64,000 nucleotides of DNA from Cannabis sativa (GCF_029168945.1 NC_083603.1:39556396-39620395), one strand, 5' to 3'. Shown: positions 35,198-48,800, numbered from the stretch's first letter. Numbers and translations: made by a program. The notes: generated by a model not told the origin, from the sequence alone.

Positions 35198-36364
35198 AGA
35201 GGGTGCGGTTATAGGTCCTGACCCTGGTTCTGTGTCCCTAGTCTGGTTCCATGTTTGGGTCTGAGTTAAGGTTCGAGTTCGGGTCCCAACTCGGGTCTAG
35301 GTCGGATTTGGAGTTCGGGTCCTTGTCCTGTTACGGCTCTAGATCTAGGTCAAATTTCAGTTTTGATTCCAAGTCCAAGTGCTAGTTCCAGTCCCGGTCA
35401 ACTTCCAGTTTAAGTTCCAATTTTTGGTCACAGGGTACGGTTTCTTGTCCACTTTTGGGTTTGGGATATTGTTTAGGTCCAAGTTCAAGTCTTAGTTTGG
35501 GTCTAAGGCTAGTCTGTGTTTGGTTCTAGGTCTGGGTCCGGGTCTTGGTCACGGTCTTAGTCTTGTTCTAGGGTCCTAGTTCGACAATTCTTGTTTAAGT
35601 TCTAATTTTGGCTCCCAGGTCTAGGTTTGGGTTCGGGTTTGGCTCTTCGTCTGGGTTCTGGTCCTAGTCTGAGTCCAGATTTAGATATCGACTACTGGCC
35701 CCTTTACCCGAATCCTAAGTGAAGATCTCGATCACTGTCATGGCTCTCGGTCTGGTTCTGGTTCAGGTCCCAGGTCCCATTTCTGAGTTTGGGTTCGGGA
35801 TCGAGACTGGGGTGCGGTTCAAGGTCCCGACCCTGGTTATGTGTCCCTAGTATGGTTCCATGTTTGGGTCTGAGTTCAGGTTCGGGTTCGGGTCCTGAGT
35901 CCAGGTTTGGGTTTGGAACCGGGTCCGGCTCCTAATTCGGGTCTAGGTCATATTTGGAGTACGGGTCCTGGTCCGGTTATGGTTCTTGATCTAGGTCCGA
36001 TTTCAGTTATGATTCCTAGTCCAAGTCCTAGTTCCAGTCCGGGTCAACTTCTGGTTTTGGTTCCAATTTTGGGTCACAGGTTACGGGTTCAGGTCCACTT
36101 TTGGGTTTGGGACTTGGTTCAGGTCTGGGTGTGGGTTCGGGTCCTCGTCAGGGTTCGTGTCCAGGGCAGGGTCCCAAATCCAGACACCGATTACGGGTTT
36201 TATCCAAGCCGTGGGTCCAGATCTGGCTACCAATCTCAGGTCCCTGTCCGGTTCCATTTCTGGTGTCAACTCACGTGCTGATGTTCAAGTTCGAGTCTGG
36301 GTCGGGTACTAGGACCCGGTCCTAGTTCTGTTTCCCAAGTCCCTAACCATATTCTGGGTCTAAG
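35198..36364 (+). repeat. Hexamer-based satellite, block 7 (G/T-rich on +)
   Basis: Forward satellite lies between the retrotransposon fragment and the solo LTR. A deletion junction is evident near 35475, and a shortened anchor lies near 35685. The 35.75-36.36 kb part matches 30.4-31.05 kb, and the match continues past the solo LTR, showing that the LTR inserted into an existing unit. Confidence 0.93.
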
Positions 36365-38258
36365 TGTTGGGTTTTATGCCCTAAATAAAACTCATTTCAA
36401 TATAATTAGATTTACTTATTAATATAGATCAGAAATAATATTTAATGTTGCATGGTTCACATGATTTATTTCATGATTATATGTACATAATGTATAAATT
36501 CATCTGAAACCCTTTTCACATACTTGATCCTGTTTATTGTACCGTCAACACATTGGAAAGTAAACATGACTATGTGAATAAAGTTTCCTAGATTTATCAG
36601 ACATAGGGTTTTACTGATATGATAATCAACAACAGAGTTTACTTGCATTTAGAGAAGTGCTATGTTCTCTCCAGAGCATTGGTTAAAGTAAAGCTCAGGT
36701 TGGATGCATGGAGTATGCATCGGAAGGGACCGATATTGAACTTTGACTTAGATTTATTAAACTTACCGTAATATCTATTCAAGTCAATATCACCTAGTTG
36801 ATCCTAGATCAAATGATCTTAATCCTGATATGATTAGGCTCAATCTCGAGATGCTATTCGTGTTCTTTGATTTGTTAGTTAAGCCTACTTTTAGGTCAGG
36901 GTGATACGTACATTTTGGGAACACGGTAGTGCAATTGAGTGGGAGCGCTAGCATAAACATGGAATCTATAGCTTCTATTTGGCGAAAAGTAAGCAAAGGA
37001 TGATCTCCTTCGAGCTCGACCAAACGAACATAAATGGTGGTGTACTCATTTCACATAAGTTGAAATATCATTTATACGGGGTCAAGTGTTTTAAGGATAA
37101 AATACATAGTAGGGTGTTACGGTAATCTAATCCCTTTACAGTGTAGATCATTCATATAGAGGATCATTGATCACATTAGGATTATAACAATGGATAACTA
37201 ATAATGTGTCTATATGGTGGAACATATAGAGCATTCTATATACTGAGAGTGCAATTCTAAGTTCTATGCGTGGATTCAACGAAGAATTAATAAGTTAGTG
37301 AATTTTAGTGCTAAATTCTTGATCTACTTATTGGAAGCTCGGTTATATAGACCCATGGTCCCCGCACTAGTTGAGATAATATTGCTTGTAAGACTCATGT
37401 AATTGGTTTTGATTAATCAATTATAATTCTCAAATTAGACTATGTCTATTTGTGAATTTTTCACTAAGTAAGGGCGAAATTGTAAAGAAAGAGTTTATAG
37501 GGGCATATTTGTTAATTATGATACTTTGTAGGGTTCAATTAATAAATATGATAAATGACAATATTATTTAAGAATTATTTATAGTTATTAAATAGTTAGA
37601 ATTGGCATTTAAATGGTTGAATTATAAAATTGGCGTTTTTGAGAAAATCAGATGCAGAAAAGGTAACACTGCAAAATTGCAAAAGTGAGGGCCAAATCAA
37701 CCTTGCATGGCCGACCACTTTTGTAGGGTTTTTCCCTCTGATATTTTCATTATTTTAATGCCAAATAATTCAAACCTAACCCTAGTGGAATGATATAAAT
37801 AGATAGTGAAGGCTTCAGGAAAAAGTGACTTTTCTTCTGACACTTTCTGAATCAGAAAAACCTGAGCCTTCTCTCTCCCTATCTTTGGCCGAACCCACTC
37901 TCTCTTCCTTCCCTCTCAAATTTCAAAATCCTTAGTGTATGAGTAGTGCCCACACACAGCAAGTGATACCTCAATCATAGTGAGGAAGATCGTGAATAAA
38001 GACATTCAGCAAAAGGAGTTTCAGCATCAAAGATTCAGAGAAAGAGATCCAGGTTCAGATATTGATAATGCTCTGCTACAGAAAGGAATCAAGGGCTAGA
38101 TATCTGAACGGAAGGAGTCATATTATTCTGCTGCACCCAATGTAAGGTTTCTTTAACTTTATATGTGTTTATTTCATCGTTTTAGAAAGTTCATATTTAG
38201 GGTGTTAATAAACATACTTGTGAGTAGATCTAAGATCCTTGTAAAATAAATTCCAACA
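36365..38258 (+). mobile_element. Solo LTR (about 1.9 kb) with target-site duplication
   Basis: The 1894-bp sequence starts TGTTGGGTTTTATGCCC and ends TTCCAACA, giving matching TGTTGG/CCAACA termini. The flanks are CTAAG (36360-36364) and CAAAG (38259-38263), a 5-bp target-site duplication with one mismatch. The interrupted satellite is continuous across it. No internal sequence or second LTR is present, so it is a solo LTR left by recombination between LTRs. A TATA box lies at 37794-37802. The small reading frames inside are short and not conserved in the related copy at 44208. I did not assign the family to copia or gypsy. Confidence 0.88.
37794..37802 (+). promoter_or_regulatory. LTR TATA box
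   Basis: TATAAATAG lies about 1.43 kb into the LTR. The same motif sits at the equivalent place in the related LTR at 45613-45621, which supports its role as the promoter core. Confidence 0.65.
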
Positions 38259-38263
38259 CAAAG

Positions 38264-41200
38264 TCCCAGTTATTCTGTGGGTTGGGGTCCCGGTCTAGGT
38301 TCGGTTTCGAGTCCTAGTCTCGGTTCGGATTTAGGTCTCTGTCTGGGTTTTGATCTGGGTTCGTGTTTGGGTTTAGGTCCTGGTCCTGGTCCTAGTTAAG
38401 TTCTAGTTCCATTTGCGATTCTGAGTTCGAGTTTGGGTTTGAGTTCGTGTCGGAGTTCGAGTCCTGGTCTGAGTTTGGGTTTGGGTCCGAATTAGTCTAG
38501 GTCCAGATCAGGCTCCGGGTGTGGGTTCGCGTCCTGGGTCTTGGTCAAGCGTTAGTCCAAGTCCCAAGTTCCAATCTCGATCCGAGTCTGGATTCAGTTC
38601 TAGGTATAAGTCCTTGGTTCTGATCCTGGATAGGGTTCGAGTTTGGGTCCGGGTCCGGGTCTAGCTTTGGGTCTGATTCTACGTGTGGGTTTGAGTTCGG
38701 GTCCAAGTCTTTGTCCGGGTTTTGTGTCCAGGTCTGGACCCCGATCTGGGTCTACGTTCGGGTCCAGGTCAAACTTGGGGTCCCGAGTGCGGGTCAAAGT
38801 TTGGGTCTGGGTCAAGATCTAGGTCCAGATCCAAGTCAACCATTTCGATCCCAGTCTGGGTCTTGGTCCGAGTCCAGGTTCTTATCGAGATCCCTATCTA
38901 GGTCCAAGTCTGTGTTTGGGATCGGGTCCCAGATTTAGGTCCAGGATCGGGTCTCAGTTTCGCTCTGCGTACACGACCGTGTCTGGGCCCGACTTCCAGT
39001 CTCAGTTTGGGTCTGAGGCTAGGTCTGTGTTCGGTTCTACGTCAGGGTCCGGGTCTTTGTCACGGTCGTAATCTTGTTCAAGTGTCATTGTTGGGCGATT
39101 CTTGTTCAGGTTCTAATTTTAGGTCTCAGGTCTACGTCTGGGTTCGGGTTTGGTTCTTCGTCTAGGTTCTGGTCCTAGTCTGAGTCCCAGATCTAGACAT
39201 CGACTACTGGTCTGTTCAACTTGTCTCGGTCTGGTTCTAGTTCAGGTCCCAGGTCGCATTTCTGAGTTTGGCTTCGGGATCGAGACTGTGGTGCGGTTCT
39301 AGGTCCTGACCCTAGTTCTGTGTCCCTAGTCTTGTTCCTTGTTTGGTTCCATTTGCGATTCTTAGTTCGAGTTTAAGTTTGAGTTTAGATCGGAGTTCGA
39401 GTTCTGGTCTGACTAAGTGTCCTTGTTGGGCGATTCTTGTTCAGGTTCTAATTTTAGGTCTCAGGTCTACGTCTGGGTTAGGGTTTGGTTCTTAGTCTTG
39501 GTTTTGGTCCTAATCTAAGTCCCAAATCTAGACACCGACTACTAGTCTGTTCCAGGCCCCTTTACCCGAATACCAATATCTGGATCACTATCACGGGTCT
39601 CGGTCTGGTTCTAGTTCACGTCCCATGTTCCATTTCTGAGTTTGGGTTCGGGATCAAGAATGTGGTGCGGTTCTAGGTCCCGACCGTTGTTCTGTGTCCC
39701 TAGTCTGGTTCCATGTTTTGGTCTGAGTTCAGGTTCGGGTTCGGGTCACGAGTCCAGGTTAGGGTTGGGATCCGGGTCCGGCTCCCAATTCGGGTCTAGG
39801 TCGGATTTGGAGTCCGGGTCCTTGTCTGGTTACGGTTCTGGATCTAGGTCCAATTTCAGTTATGATTCAAGGTCCAAGTCCTAGTTCCAGTCCCGGTCAA
39901 CTTCCGGTTTTGGTTCCAATTTTGGGTCACACGGTACGGGTTCTTGTCCAATTTTGGGTTTGGGACTGGGTTTAGGTCCGGGTGTGGTTTCGGGTCCTCG
40001 TTGGGGTTCAGGTCTAGGGCTGGGTCATAAATCCAGACACTGACTACCGGTTTTGTCCAAGCCCGGGATCAAGATCCGAAACCCAATCTCGGGTACTAGT
40101 GTGGTTCCATTTCTGGTGCTGGGTCACGAGCTGGGTCCTAGGTTGAAGTTTGGGTCTGGGTCAGGTACTAGGTCTTGGTCCTAGTTCTGTTTCTCATGTC
40201 CCTATCCTGATTCTTAGTCCAGGTCCTGGTTATTGTGTGGGTTTGGGTCACGGTCTAGGTTCAGGTTCATGTCCCAGTCTCGGTTCGGGTTTAGGTCTCT
40301 GTCTAGGTTTTGATCTGGGATCGGGTTTGGGTTTAGGTCCTGGTCCTGGTTCTAGTCCTAGTTCGATTCTAGTTCCATTTGCAATTCTTAGTTCGCGTTC
40401 GGGTTTGAGTTCAGATCGGAGTTCGAGTCCTGGTCTGAGTTTTGGTTCGTGTCTGGATTTCAGTCTAGGTCCGGATCAGGCTCCGGGTGTGGGTTCGCGT
40501 CCTGGGTCTTGGTCTAGGTCGGGTCTGAGTCCCAAGTTCCAATCCGTATCCGAGTCCGGATCTCGCCCGGGTCTAAATCTTTGGTTCTAATCTTGGTCTG
40601 GGTTCGAGTTTGCGTCCGGGTCCGGGTCTAGCTTTGGGTCTGATTCAAGGTGTGGGTTTTTATTCGTGTCCAAGTCTGTGTCCGGGTTTGTGTCCAGGTC
40701 TGGACCCCGTTCTAGGTCTAGGTTTGGGTCCAGGTCCAGCTTGGGGTCCCAAGTGCGGGTCCAAGTTTGGGTCTGGGCCAAGATCTCGGTCCAGATCCAA
40801 GTCCAACATTTTGATCCCAGTCTAGGTCTTGGTACGAGTCCAGGTTCTTATCCGGATCCCTATCTAGGTCCAAGTCATGGTTTGGGATCGGGTCCCAGAT
40901 TTAGGTCCAGATCGGTCTCGCTTCCGCTCGCGTACACGATCGTGTCCGGGCCTCGAATTCCGCCTCGCTTGGGTCTAAGGCTAGGTCTCGTGTTCGGCTC
41001 TACGTTTGGGTTCGGGTCCTTGTCGCGCCGTAGTCTTGTTCTAGGGTCCTGGTTAGGCGATTCTTGTTCAGGTTCAAATTTTAGGTCCCAGGTCTACGTC
41101 TGGGTTCAGGTTTTGTTTTTAGTCTTTGTTTTGGTCCTAATCTTAGTCCCATATCTAGACACCAACTACTAATCTATTCCAGGCCCCGTTACACGAATCC

Positions 41201-44200
41201 CAATATCCGGATCACTGTCACGGGTCTTGGTCTGGTTTTGGTTCACGTCCCGGGTCCCATTTCTGAGTTTTGGTTCGGGATCGAGACTGTGGTGCGGTTC
41301 TAGGTCCCGACCGTTGTTCTGTGTCCCTAGTCTGGTTCCATGTTTTGGTCTGAGTTCAGTTCGGTTCGGTCCCGAGTCCAGGTTAGGGTGGGGATCCGGG
41401 TCCGGCTCCCAATTCGGGTCTAGGTCGGATTTTGAGTCCGGGTCCTGGTCTGGTTACGGTTCTGGATCTAAGTCCAATTTTAGTTATGATTCCAAGTCCA
41501 AGTCCTAGTTCCAGTCCCAGTCAACTTCCGGTTTTTGCTCCAATTTTGGGTCACACGGTACGGGTTCAGGTCCAGTTTTGGGTTTGGGACTGGGTGTAGG
41601 TCAGGGTGTGGTTTCAGGTCCTCGTGAGGGTTCAGGTCCAGGGCTGGGTCCCAAATCCAGACACTGACTACGAGTTTTGTCCAAGCCCGGGCTCGAGATC
41701 CGAAACCCAATCTTGGGTCCTTATGTAGTTCCATTCTTGTGCCGGATCACGAGCTGGATCCAAGGTTCAAGTTCGTGTCTGGGTCAGGTACTAGGTCTTG
41801 GTCCTAGTTCTTTTTCCCAGGTCCCTATCCTTATTCTTGGTCCAGCTCCTGGTTATTGTGTGGGTTTGGGTCCCGGTCTAGGTTCGGGTTCAAGTCCTAG
41901 TCTCGGTTCGGGTTTAGGTCTCTATCTGGGTTTTGATCTGGGATCGGGTTTGGGTTTAGGTCCTGGTCCTGGTCCTAGTCCTAGTTCGGTTCTAGTTCCA
42001 TTTGCAATTCTTAGTTCGCGTTTGGGTTTGAGTTCGGATCGGAGTTCGAGTCCTGGTCTGAGTTTTGGTTCGGGTCTGGATTTCAGTGTAGCTCCATATC
42101 AGGCTCCGGTTGTGGGTTCGCGTCCTGGGTCTTGGTATAGGTCGGGTCCGAGTCCCAAGTTCCAATCCAGATCTGAGTGTGGATTCAGTTCTGGGTCTAA
42201 GTCTTTGGGTCTGATTCAAGGTGTGGGTTTGAGTTCGGGTCCGAGTCTGTGTCCAGGTTTGTGTCCAGGTCTGGACCCCGATCTGTGTCTAGGTTCGGGT
42301 CCACGTCCAAGTTTGGGTCGTGAGTGCGGGTTCAAGTTTGGGTCTGGGTCAGGATCTCGGTCCAGATGTAAGTCCAGCATTTCGATCCCAGTCTGGGTCT
42401 TGGTCCGAGTCAAGGTATTGATCTGGATCCCTATCTAGGTCAAAGTCTGTGTTTGGGATCGGGTCCCAAATTTAGGTGCAGGTCCGGGTCTCAATTCCGG
42501 TCTGGGTACATGATCGTGTCCTGGCCCAAGTTCCAGTCCCAATTTGGGTCTGAGGGTAGGTCTGTGTTCGGTTCTACGTCTGGGTCCGGGTCCTCGTCCT
42601 GCTCACGGTCTTAGTCTTGTTCTAGGGTCCTGGTTCGGCGATTCTTGTTTAAGTTCTAATTTTGGGTCCCAGGTGTAGGTCTGTGTTCGGGTTTGGTTCT
42701 TTGTCTGGGTTCAGGTCCTAGTCTGAGTCCCAGATCTAGACACCAACTACTGGTCTGTTCCAGCTCCCGTTACCAGAATCCCGAGTCAAGATCTGGATCA
42801 CTGTCACGGGTCTCGGTCTGGTTTTTGTTTAGTCCCAGGTCCCATTTCTGAGTTTGGGTTCAGGATCGAGACTGAGGTGCGGTTCTAGGTCCCAACCCTA
42901 TATGTGTTTCCATAGTCTGGTTCCTTGTTTGGGTCTGAGTTAAGGTTCGGGTTCAGGTACCGAGTCCAGGTTTGGGTTGGGATACGGGTCCGACTCCCAA
43001 TTTGGGTCTATGTCTGATTTGGAGTCGGGGTCCTGGTCCCGGTATAGTTCCGAATCAAGGTCCAATTTCAGTTATGATTTTTTAGTCCAAGTGCTAGGTC
43101 AAGTCCCGGTCAACTTCCAATTTAGGGTCACAGGGTACGGGTTCGTGTCCACTTTATGGTTTGGGACTTGGTTCGGGTCGTGTGTCGAGACGGGTCCTTG
43201 TCACGGTTCGGGTCTTGGGCTAGGTCCCAAATCCAAACACTGACTACGGGTTTTGTCCAAGCCCTGGGTCCAGATCCGGATCCCAATCTCGGGTCCTAGT
43301 CTTGTTCAATTTCTGGTGCCGAGTCACGAGCTGGGTCCTAGGTTCAAGCTCGGGTCTAGCTTGGGTACTAGGTCCCCAACCTAGTTCTGTTTCCCAGGTC
43401 CCTATCTTGATTCTGAATCTAGGTCTCGATTATTGTGTGTGTTTAAGTCACGGTCTATGTTCGGGTTCGAGTCCCGCCTCGCTCGGGTTTAGGTCTCTAT
43501 CTTGGTTTTGATCTAGGTTCGGGTTTGGGTTTAGGTCCTGGTCCTGGTCCTAGTCCTAGTTCGGTTCTAGTTCTATTTGCGATTTTGAGTTCGAGTTTGG
43601 GTTTGTGTTCGGGTCGGAGTTCGAGTCCTGGTCTGAGTTCGGGTTCGGGTCTGGATTTCATTCTAGGTCCAGATCCGGCTCCGAGTGTGGGTTCGGGTCT
43701 TGGTCTAGGTTGGGTCAAAGTCTCAAGTTCCAATCCCGATGTTAGTCTGGATTCAGTTCCGAGTGTGGGTTCGAGTTTGGGTCTGGGTCTGGGTCTAGCT
43801 TTGGGTCTGATTCAAAGTGTGGGTTTGAGTTCGGGTCGGAGTTTGTGTCCGTGTTTGTGTCCAGGTCTGGACCCCGATCTGGGTCTAGGTTCGGGTCCGT
43901 GTCCTAGTTGGGGTCCCGAGTGCGGGTCCAAGTTTGTGTCCGGCCGGATCTCGGTCCGCATCTTGGTCCAAAGATTTTGAATCCGCCTCCGGGTCTTGGT
44001 CCGAGTCCAGGTTCGTATCCGGATCCCTATCTAGGTCCAAGTCTGTGTTTGGGATCGTGTCCCAGATTTAGGTCGAGGTCCGGGTCTTAGTTCCGGTCTG
44101 GGTACACGACCGTGCCTGGGCTCGGGTTCCAAATTTCCCGCTTGGGTCTAAGGCTAGGTCTGTGTTCGGTTCTAGGTCTAGGGTACGGGTCCTTGTCATG

Positions 44201-44207
44201 GTCTAAT
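38264..44207 (+). repeat. Hexamer-based satellite, block 8 (G/T-rich on +)
   Basis: Forward satellite with anchors near 39195, 39530, 41155 and 42735. The 38.26-43.2 kb part matches 8.73-13.63 kb. A segment near 39.08 kb (TTGTTGGGCGATTCTTG) is repeated near 39.42 kb. Patches of altered CAG/CTG sites occur at about 40550-40575, 40900-41035, 43460-43480 and 43945-44145. Frames of up to 253 codons here are periodic shadows, not genes. Confidence 0.95.
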
Positions 44208-45806
44208 TGTTGGGTTTTGTGCCCTAAATAAAAACCCTTTACAATCTGATTAGTTTTCAATATAAGAAATTTGAAGTGATTTATGTTTGCATGAATTTTA
44301 CGTGCTAATGGTTTAATATGTTTATTACATTTACACACAAAATCTGTTAAGTCCAGATCATATGTTTATTCACAATTACAGTATCGTCAACACAAAGGAA
44401 TGTGATTGTGATTATATGAATCAAAAGACTAAGTCCCCGTTTCATCGTTGTTTTGGATTTACACTATTGTGATAATCGCACGATGAGGTGTACTTACACT
44501 TGGAGTAAGTGTTATGTTCTTTCCACGACATTGGACTGGACTGATGTTGCAACTTAGTTAAGATATTATAAACTTTCTGTCATATCTTTCCAAGTCAATA
44601 TCAGTAGTTGATCTTAAGATTAAAAGAATCTAAATCCTGATATGCTTAGGCTCAACTCAGGAGTATTATTCATGTTCTTTGATTTATTAGTTAAGCCTAC
44701 TTTTGGGTCAGGGTGATACGTATATTTTGGGAACATGATAGTATGATTGAGTGGGAGTGCTGAACATAAATATTGAATCTATAGCTTCTACTGGTGTATA
44801 GAAGTGAAGTGATGATTCCCTTCGAGCTTAGCTAAATAGAAGTAAATGGATGAGCTCTTGTTTAAGTGACTAATTCTTAGATCACTAAACATCATTTATA
44901 GGTAGCTAAGTGTTTTAAGGGGCGAAATACTTTGAGGGGTGAGAACGGTAAAATTATCCCGTCTCGATGTAAATCATCTATATAGAGGATCTTTGATCAC
45001 ATTAAGATTATAACAATGGTTAAATGAGATAGCATATCTATATCGTGGAACATATAATATGCTCTATATAAGTATTAGAGTGCAATTCTAAGTTTTAAGA
45101 GTGGATTCAACGAGGAATTAATAAGTAGGAATTTACTTAGTAAATTCGGTTCACTTATTGGAAGCTCAGCATATAGATCCATGGTCCCCATTCTAGTTGA
45201 GACTATACTGCTTGTAAGACTCAATAATTGATTTGTGATTAATCAATTATCATTCTAAAGTTAGACTATGTCTAATTTGTGAATTTTCACTAAGCAGGGG
45301 TAAAATTGTAAAGTAAAGAGATTCTAGGTTTATTTATTAATTAATAGACTTTATATGTCTAATTAATAATTAAATTAAATGACAATCTTATTTAATAATC
45401 TATTTTAGTTATTAAATAATTAGTTTTGGCATTTAAATGGTTAGAATTGGAAAATTGGCGTTTTTGAGAAAATAGAAATAAAAATTGTGAAAACTACAAA
45501 AACCAAGTGAGGCCCATTAACACCTATGGCCGACCACTTGGATAGCTTTTTCTAATTAATATTTTCATTATTTTAATGCCAAATAATTACTAACCTAAAC
45601 CTAGTAGTTGCCTATAAATAGAAAGTGATGGCTCAGTCAAACAACAAGTTTTCGTAACCTTTTCTTAGAAAATCATTTTTTCAGAAAACTGAGCCTTCCC
45701 TCTCTCCCCATAGCCGAACCAACCTCTCTCTCTTTTCCTCTTCTAAATTTCGAAACCCTCAGTGATAGAGTAGGGCCCACACATAACAAGTGGTACCTCA
45801 ATCATA
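44208..45806 (+). mobile_element. Truncated LTR of the same family as the solo LTR
   Basis: It begins TGTTGGGTTTTGTGCCC and aligns with the solo LTR at 36365 through ACCTCAATCATAG (45794-45806), then passes directly into satellite. The last 280 bp or so of the LTR are missing and there is no target-site duplication. The TATA box (45613-45621) is 1405 bp from the start, against 1429 bp in the solo LTR. Numerous substitutions and indels separate the two copies, so they are not a recent pair. Confidence 0.85.
45613..45621 (+). promoter_or_regulatory. LTR TATA box (truncated copy)
   Basis: TATAAATAG is conserved in sequence and position with the solo LTR. The copy retains the promoter core, but its 3' end is lost. 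Confidence 0.6.
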
Positions 45807-48800
45807 GACTGGGTACACGACCGTGTCCGGCTCGAGTTCCGCCCCGCCTTGGGTCTGAGGCTAGGTGTGTGTTCGGTTATAGGTCTAGCTCCCGATCCTG
45901 GTCACGGTCCTAGTCTTGTTCTAGGGTCCTGGTTCGGCGATTCTTGTTCAGGTTCTAATTTTGGGTCCCACGTCTAGGTTTGGGTTCGGGAATTGTTCTT
46001 CGTCTGGGTTCTGGTCCTAGTCTGTGTCCCAGATCTAGACACCGACTATTGGTCTGTTCCAGGCCCCGCTAACCGAATCCCGAGTCAAGATCTGGATCAC
46101 TGTCACGGGTCTCGACCTGGTTCTGGTTCAGGTCCCAGATCCCATTTTTGAGTTTGGGTTCGGGAGCGAGACTGGGGTACAGTTCTAGGTGCCGACCCTG
46201 GTTCTTTGTCGCGAGTCCAGGTTTAGGTCTCTTTCTTGGTTTTGATCTGGGTTCGGGGTTAGGTCTCTATTTGGGTTTTGGTCTGGGTTCAAGTTTGGGT
46301 TTAGGTCCTGGTCCTGGTCCTAGTCCTACTTCGGTTCTAGTTCCATTTGCGATTCTGAGTTCGAGTTTGGGTTTGAGTTCGGGTCGAAGTTCGAGTCCTC
46401 TTCTGAGTTTGGGTTCGGATCCGGATTTCAGTCTACGTCCAGATCAAGCTACGGGTGTGGGTACGCGTCCTGGGTCTTGGTCTACGGTCCTAGTCTTGTT
46501 CTAGGGTCGTGGTTCGGCGATTCTTGTTTAGGTTCTAATTTTGGGTCCTAGGTCTAGGTCTGGGTTCGAGTTTGGTTCTTCGTCTGGGTTCTGGTCCTAG
46601 TCTGACTCCTAGATCTAGACACCGACTACGGGTATGTTCTAGGCCCCGTTACCCGAATCCCAAGTCAAGATCTGGATCACTGTCACGGGTCTCGGGCTGG
46701 TTCCGGCTCGTGTCCTGTGTCCCATTTTTGAGTTTGGGTTCGAGATCGAGACTCGGGTACGGTTCTATGTCACGACCATGGTTCTGTGTCCCTAGTCTGG
46801 TTCCAAGTTTGGGCCTGAGTTTAGGTTCAGGTTCCGGTCCCGAGTACAGGTTTGGGTTTGGATCCGGGTATGGCTCCCAATTTTCGTATAGGTCTGATTT
46901 GGAGTTAGGGTCTTGGTCCGGTTACGGTTCTAGATCTATGTCCAATTTCAGTTCTGATTCCAAGTCCAAGTCCTAGTTCCAGTCTCGGTCAACTTCCGGT
47001 TTTTATTCCAATTTTGGGTCACAGGGTATGGGTTCGGGTCCACTTTTGGGCTTGGGATCGGGTTCTGTGTCCGGATCGGGTTCAGGTCCGGGTGTGGGTT
47101 CAGGTCCTTGTCAGTGTTCTGGTCCAGGGCGGCGTCCCAAATCCAGACACTGACTGCGGGTTTTGTCTAAGCCCTCGGTCTAGATCCAGATCCCGATCTC
47201 GGGTCAAAGTCTGGTTATACTTCTTTTGCCGAGTCTTGAGCTGGGTCCTAGGTTCAAGTTTAGGTATGGGTCGGGTACTAGGTCCCTATCCTGATTATGG
47301 GTCCAAGTCCCGGTTATGGTGTGGGTTTGGGTCCCGAGTGTGGGTCCAAGTTTGGGTCTTGGTCAAGATCTCGGCCTGCATCTAAGTCCAAGATTTCGAT
47401 CCTGGGCTTGGGTCTTGGTCCGAGTCCGTGTTCGTATCCGGATCAATATCTAGGTCCAACTCTGTGTTTCGAATTGGGTCCAAGATCTCAGTCCAGTCCG
47501 GTCTCGGGCCTAGTAGCTACACGACCGTGTCCGGGCCCGAGTTCCGCCCCGCTTGGGTCTGAGGCTAGGTGTGGGTTTGGTTCTAGGTTTGAGTTCGGGT
47601 CCTGGTCACGGTCCTAGTCTTGTTCTACGGTCCCGGTTCTAATTCTTGTTCAGGTTCTAATTTAGGATCCCAGGTCTAGGTCTAGGTTCGGGTTTGGTTC
47701 TTCGTCTGGGTTCTGGTCCTAGTCTGACTCCCAGATCTAGACACCGACTATTAGTTGGTTCTTCATCTCGATCACTGTCACGGGTCTCGGTCTGGTTCTG
47801 GTTCAGGTCCAGGTCCCATTTCTAAGTTTGGGTTCGGGATCAAGATTGGGGGCGGTTCTAGGTCCCGACCCTGGTTCTGTGTCCCTAGTCTAGATCCATG
47901 TTTTGTCTGAGTTCAAGTTCGGGTTCTGGTCCCAAGTCCAGGTTTGGGTTTGGATCTGGGTCCGGCTCCCAATTAGGGTCTAGGTCTGATTTGGAGTCTG
48001 GGTCCTAGTCCGGTTACTTCGTTCGGATCTAGGTCAAATTTCGCTTATGATTCCAAGTCCAAGTCCTAGTTCCAAATTCCTTGGCCAACTTCCAGCTTTG
48101 GTTCCAATTTTGTGTCACAGGTACGGTTCGGGTCCACTTTTGGGTTTTGGACTGGGTTCAAGTCCTGGTGTGGGTTCGGTCCTTGTCGTGTTCGGTCCAG
48201 TGGCCGGGTCCCAAAACCGTACCGATCATGGTTTTATCCAAGCCCTTGTTCTTGATCCGGATCCCAATCTCGGTCCCAATCCGGTTAAATTTCTTGTGCT
48301 CGGTCACGAGCTGGGTCCTAGGTTCAAGTTCGGGTCTGGGTCGAGTACTAGGTCATGATCCTAGTTCTGTTTCCCAGGTCCCTATCCTAATTCTGGGTCC
48401 ACTTCCCATTTATTGTGTGTGTTTGGGTCCCGGTCTAGGTTCGGGTTCGAGTCCTAGTGTCAGTTCAGGTTTAAGTCTCTATCTCGATTTTGATCTGGGT
48501 GCGGGTTTGGGTTTAGTTTCTAGTCCTGGTCCTAGTCATAGTTCGGTTCTAGTTCCATTTGTGATTCTGAGTTCGAGTTTGGGTTTGAGTTGGGGTCATA
48601 GTTCGAGTCCTGTTCTGAGTGTGGGTTCGCGTCCCAAGTTGCATTCCCGATCTGAGTCTGGATTAAGTCTGGGTCTAAGTCCTTGGTTCTCATCCTGGTC
48701 TGGGTTCGAGTTTGGGTCCGGGTCCAGGTCTAGCTTTGGGTCTGACTCTAGGTGTGTGTTTGAGTTCGGGTCGGAGTCTGTGTCTGGGTTTCTCTCCAAG

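Noticed and set aside
36466..37023. Reading frames of 60-77 codons in the solo LTR
   Set aside because: They are not kept in the related LTR at 44208 and resemble nothing known; LTRs of this type are non-coding.
40550..41035. Altered CAG/CTG patches as repeat-induced mutation or deamination
   Set aside because: The changes are A to G and T to C with small indels, opposite to deamination. They are clustered and missing from one of two otherwise near-identical copies, so an artefact is more likely.
41677..42438. Long open frames in satellite (for example 253 codons here, 197 at 30598-31191, 271 at 48081-48896)
   Set aside because: Their translations are dipeptide-periodic (Gly/Ser/Leu or Asp/Pro/Asn), follow the 6-bp repeat on both strands, and break at unit variants. 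They are products of a stop-poor hexamer, not genes.
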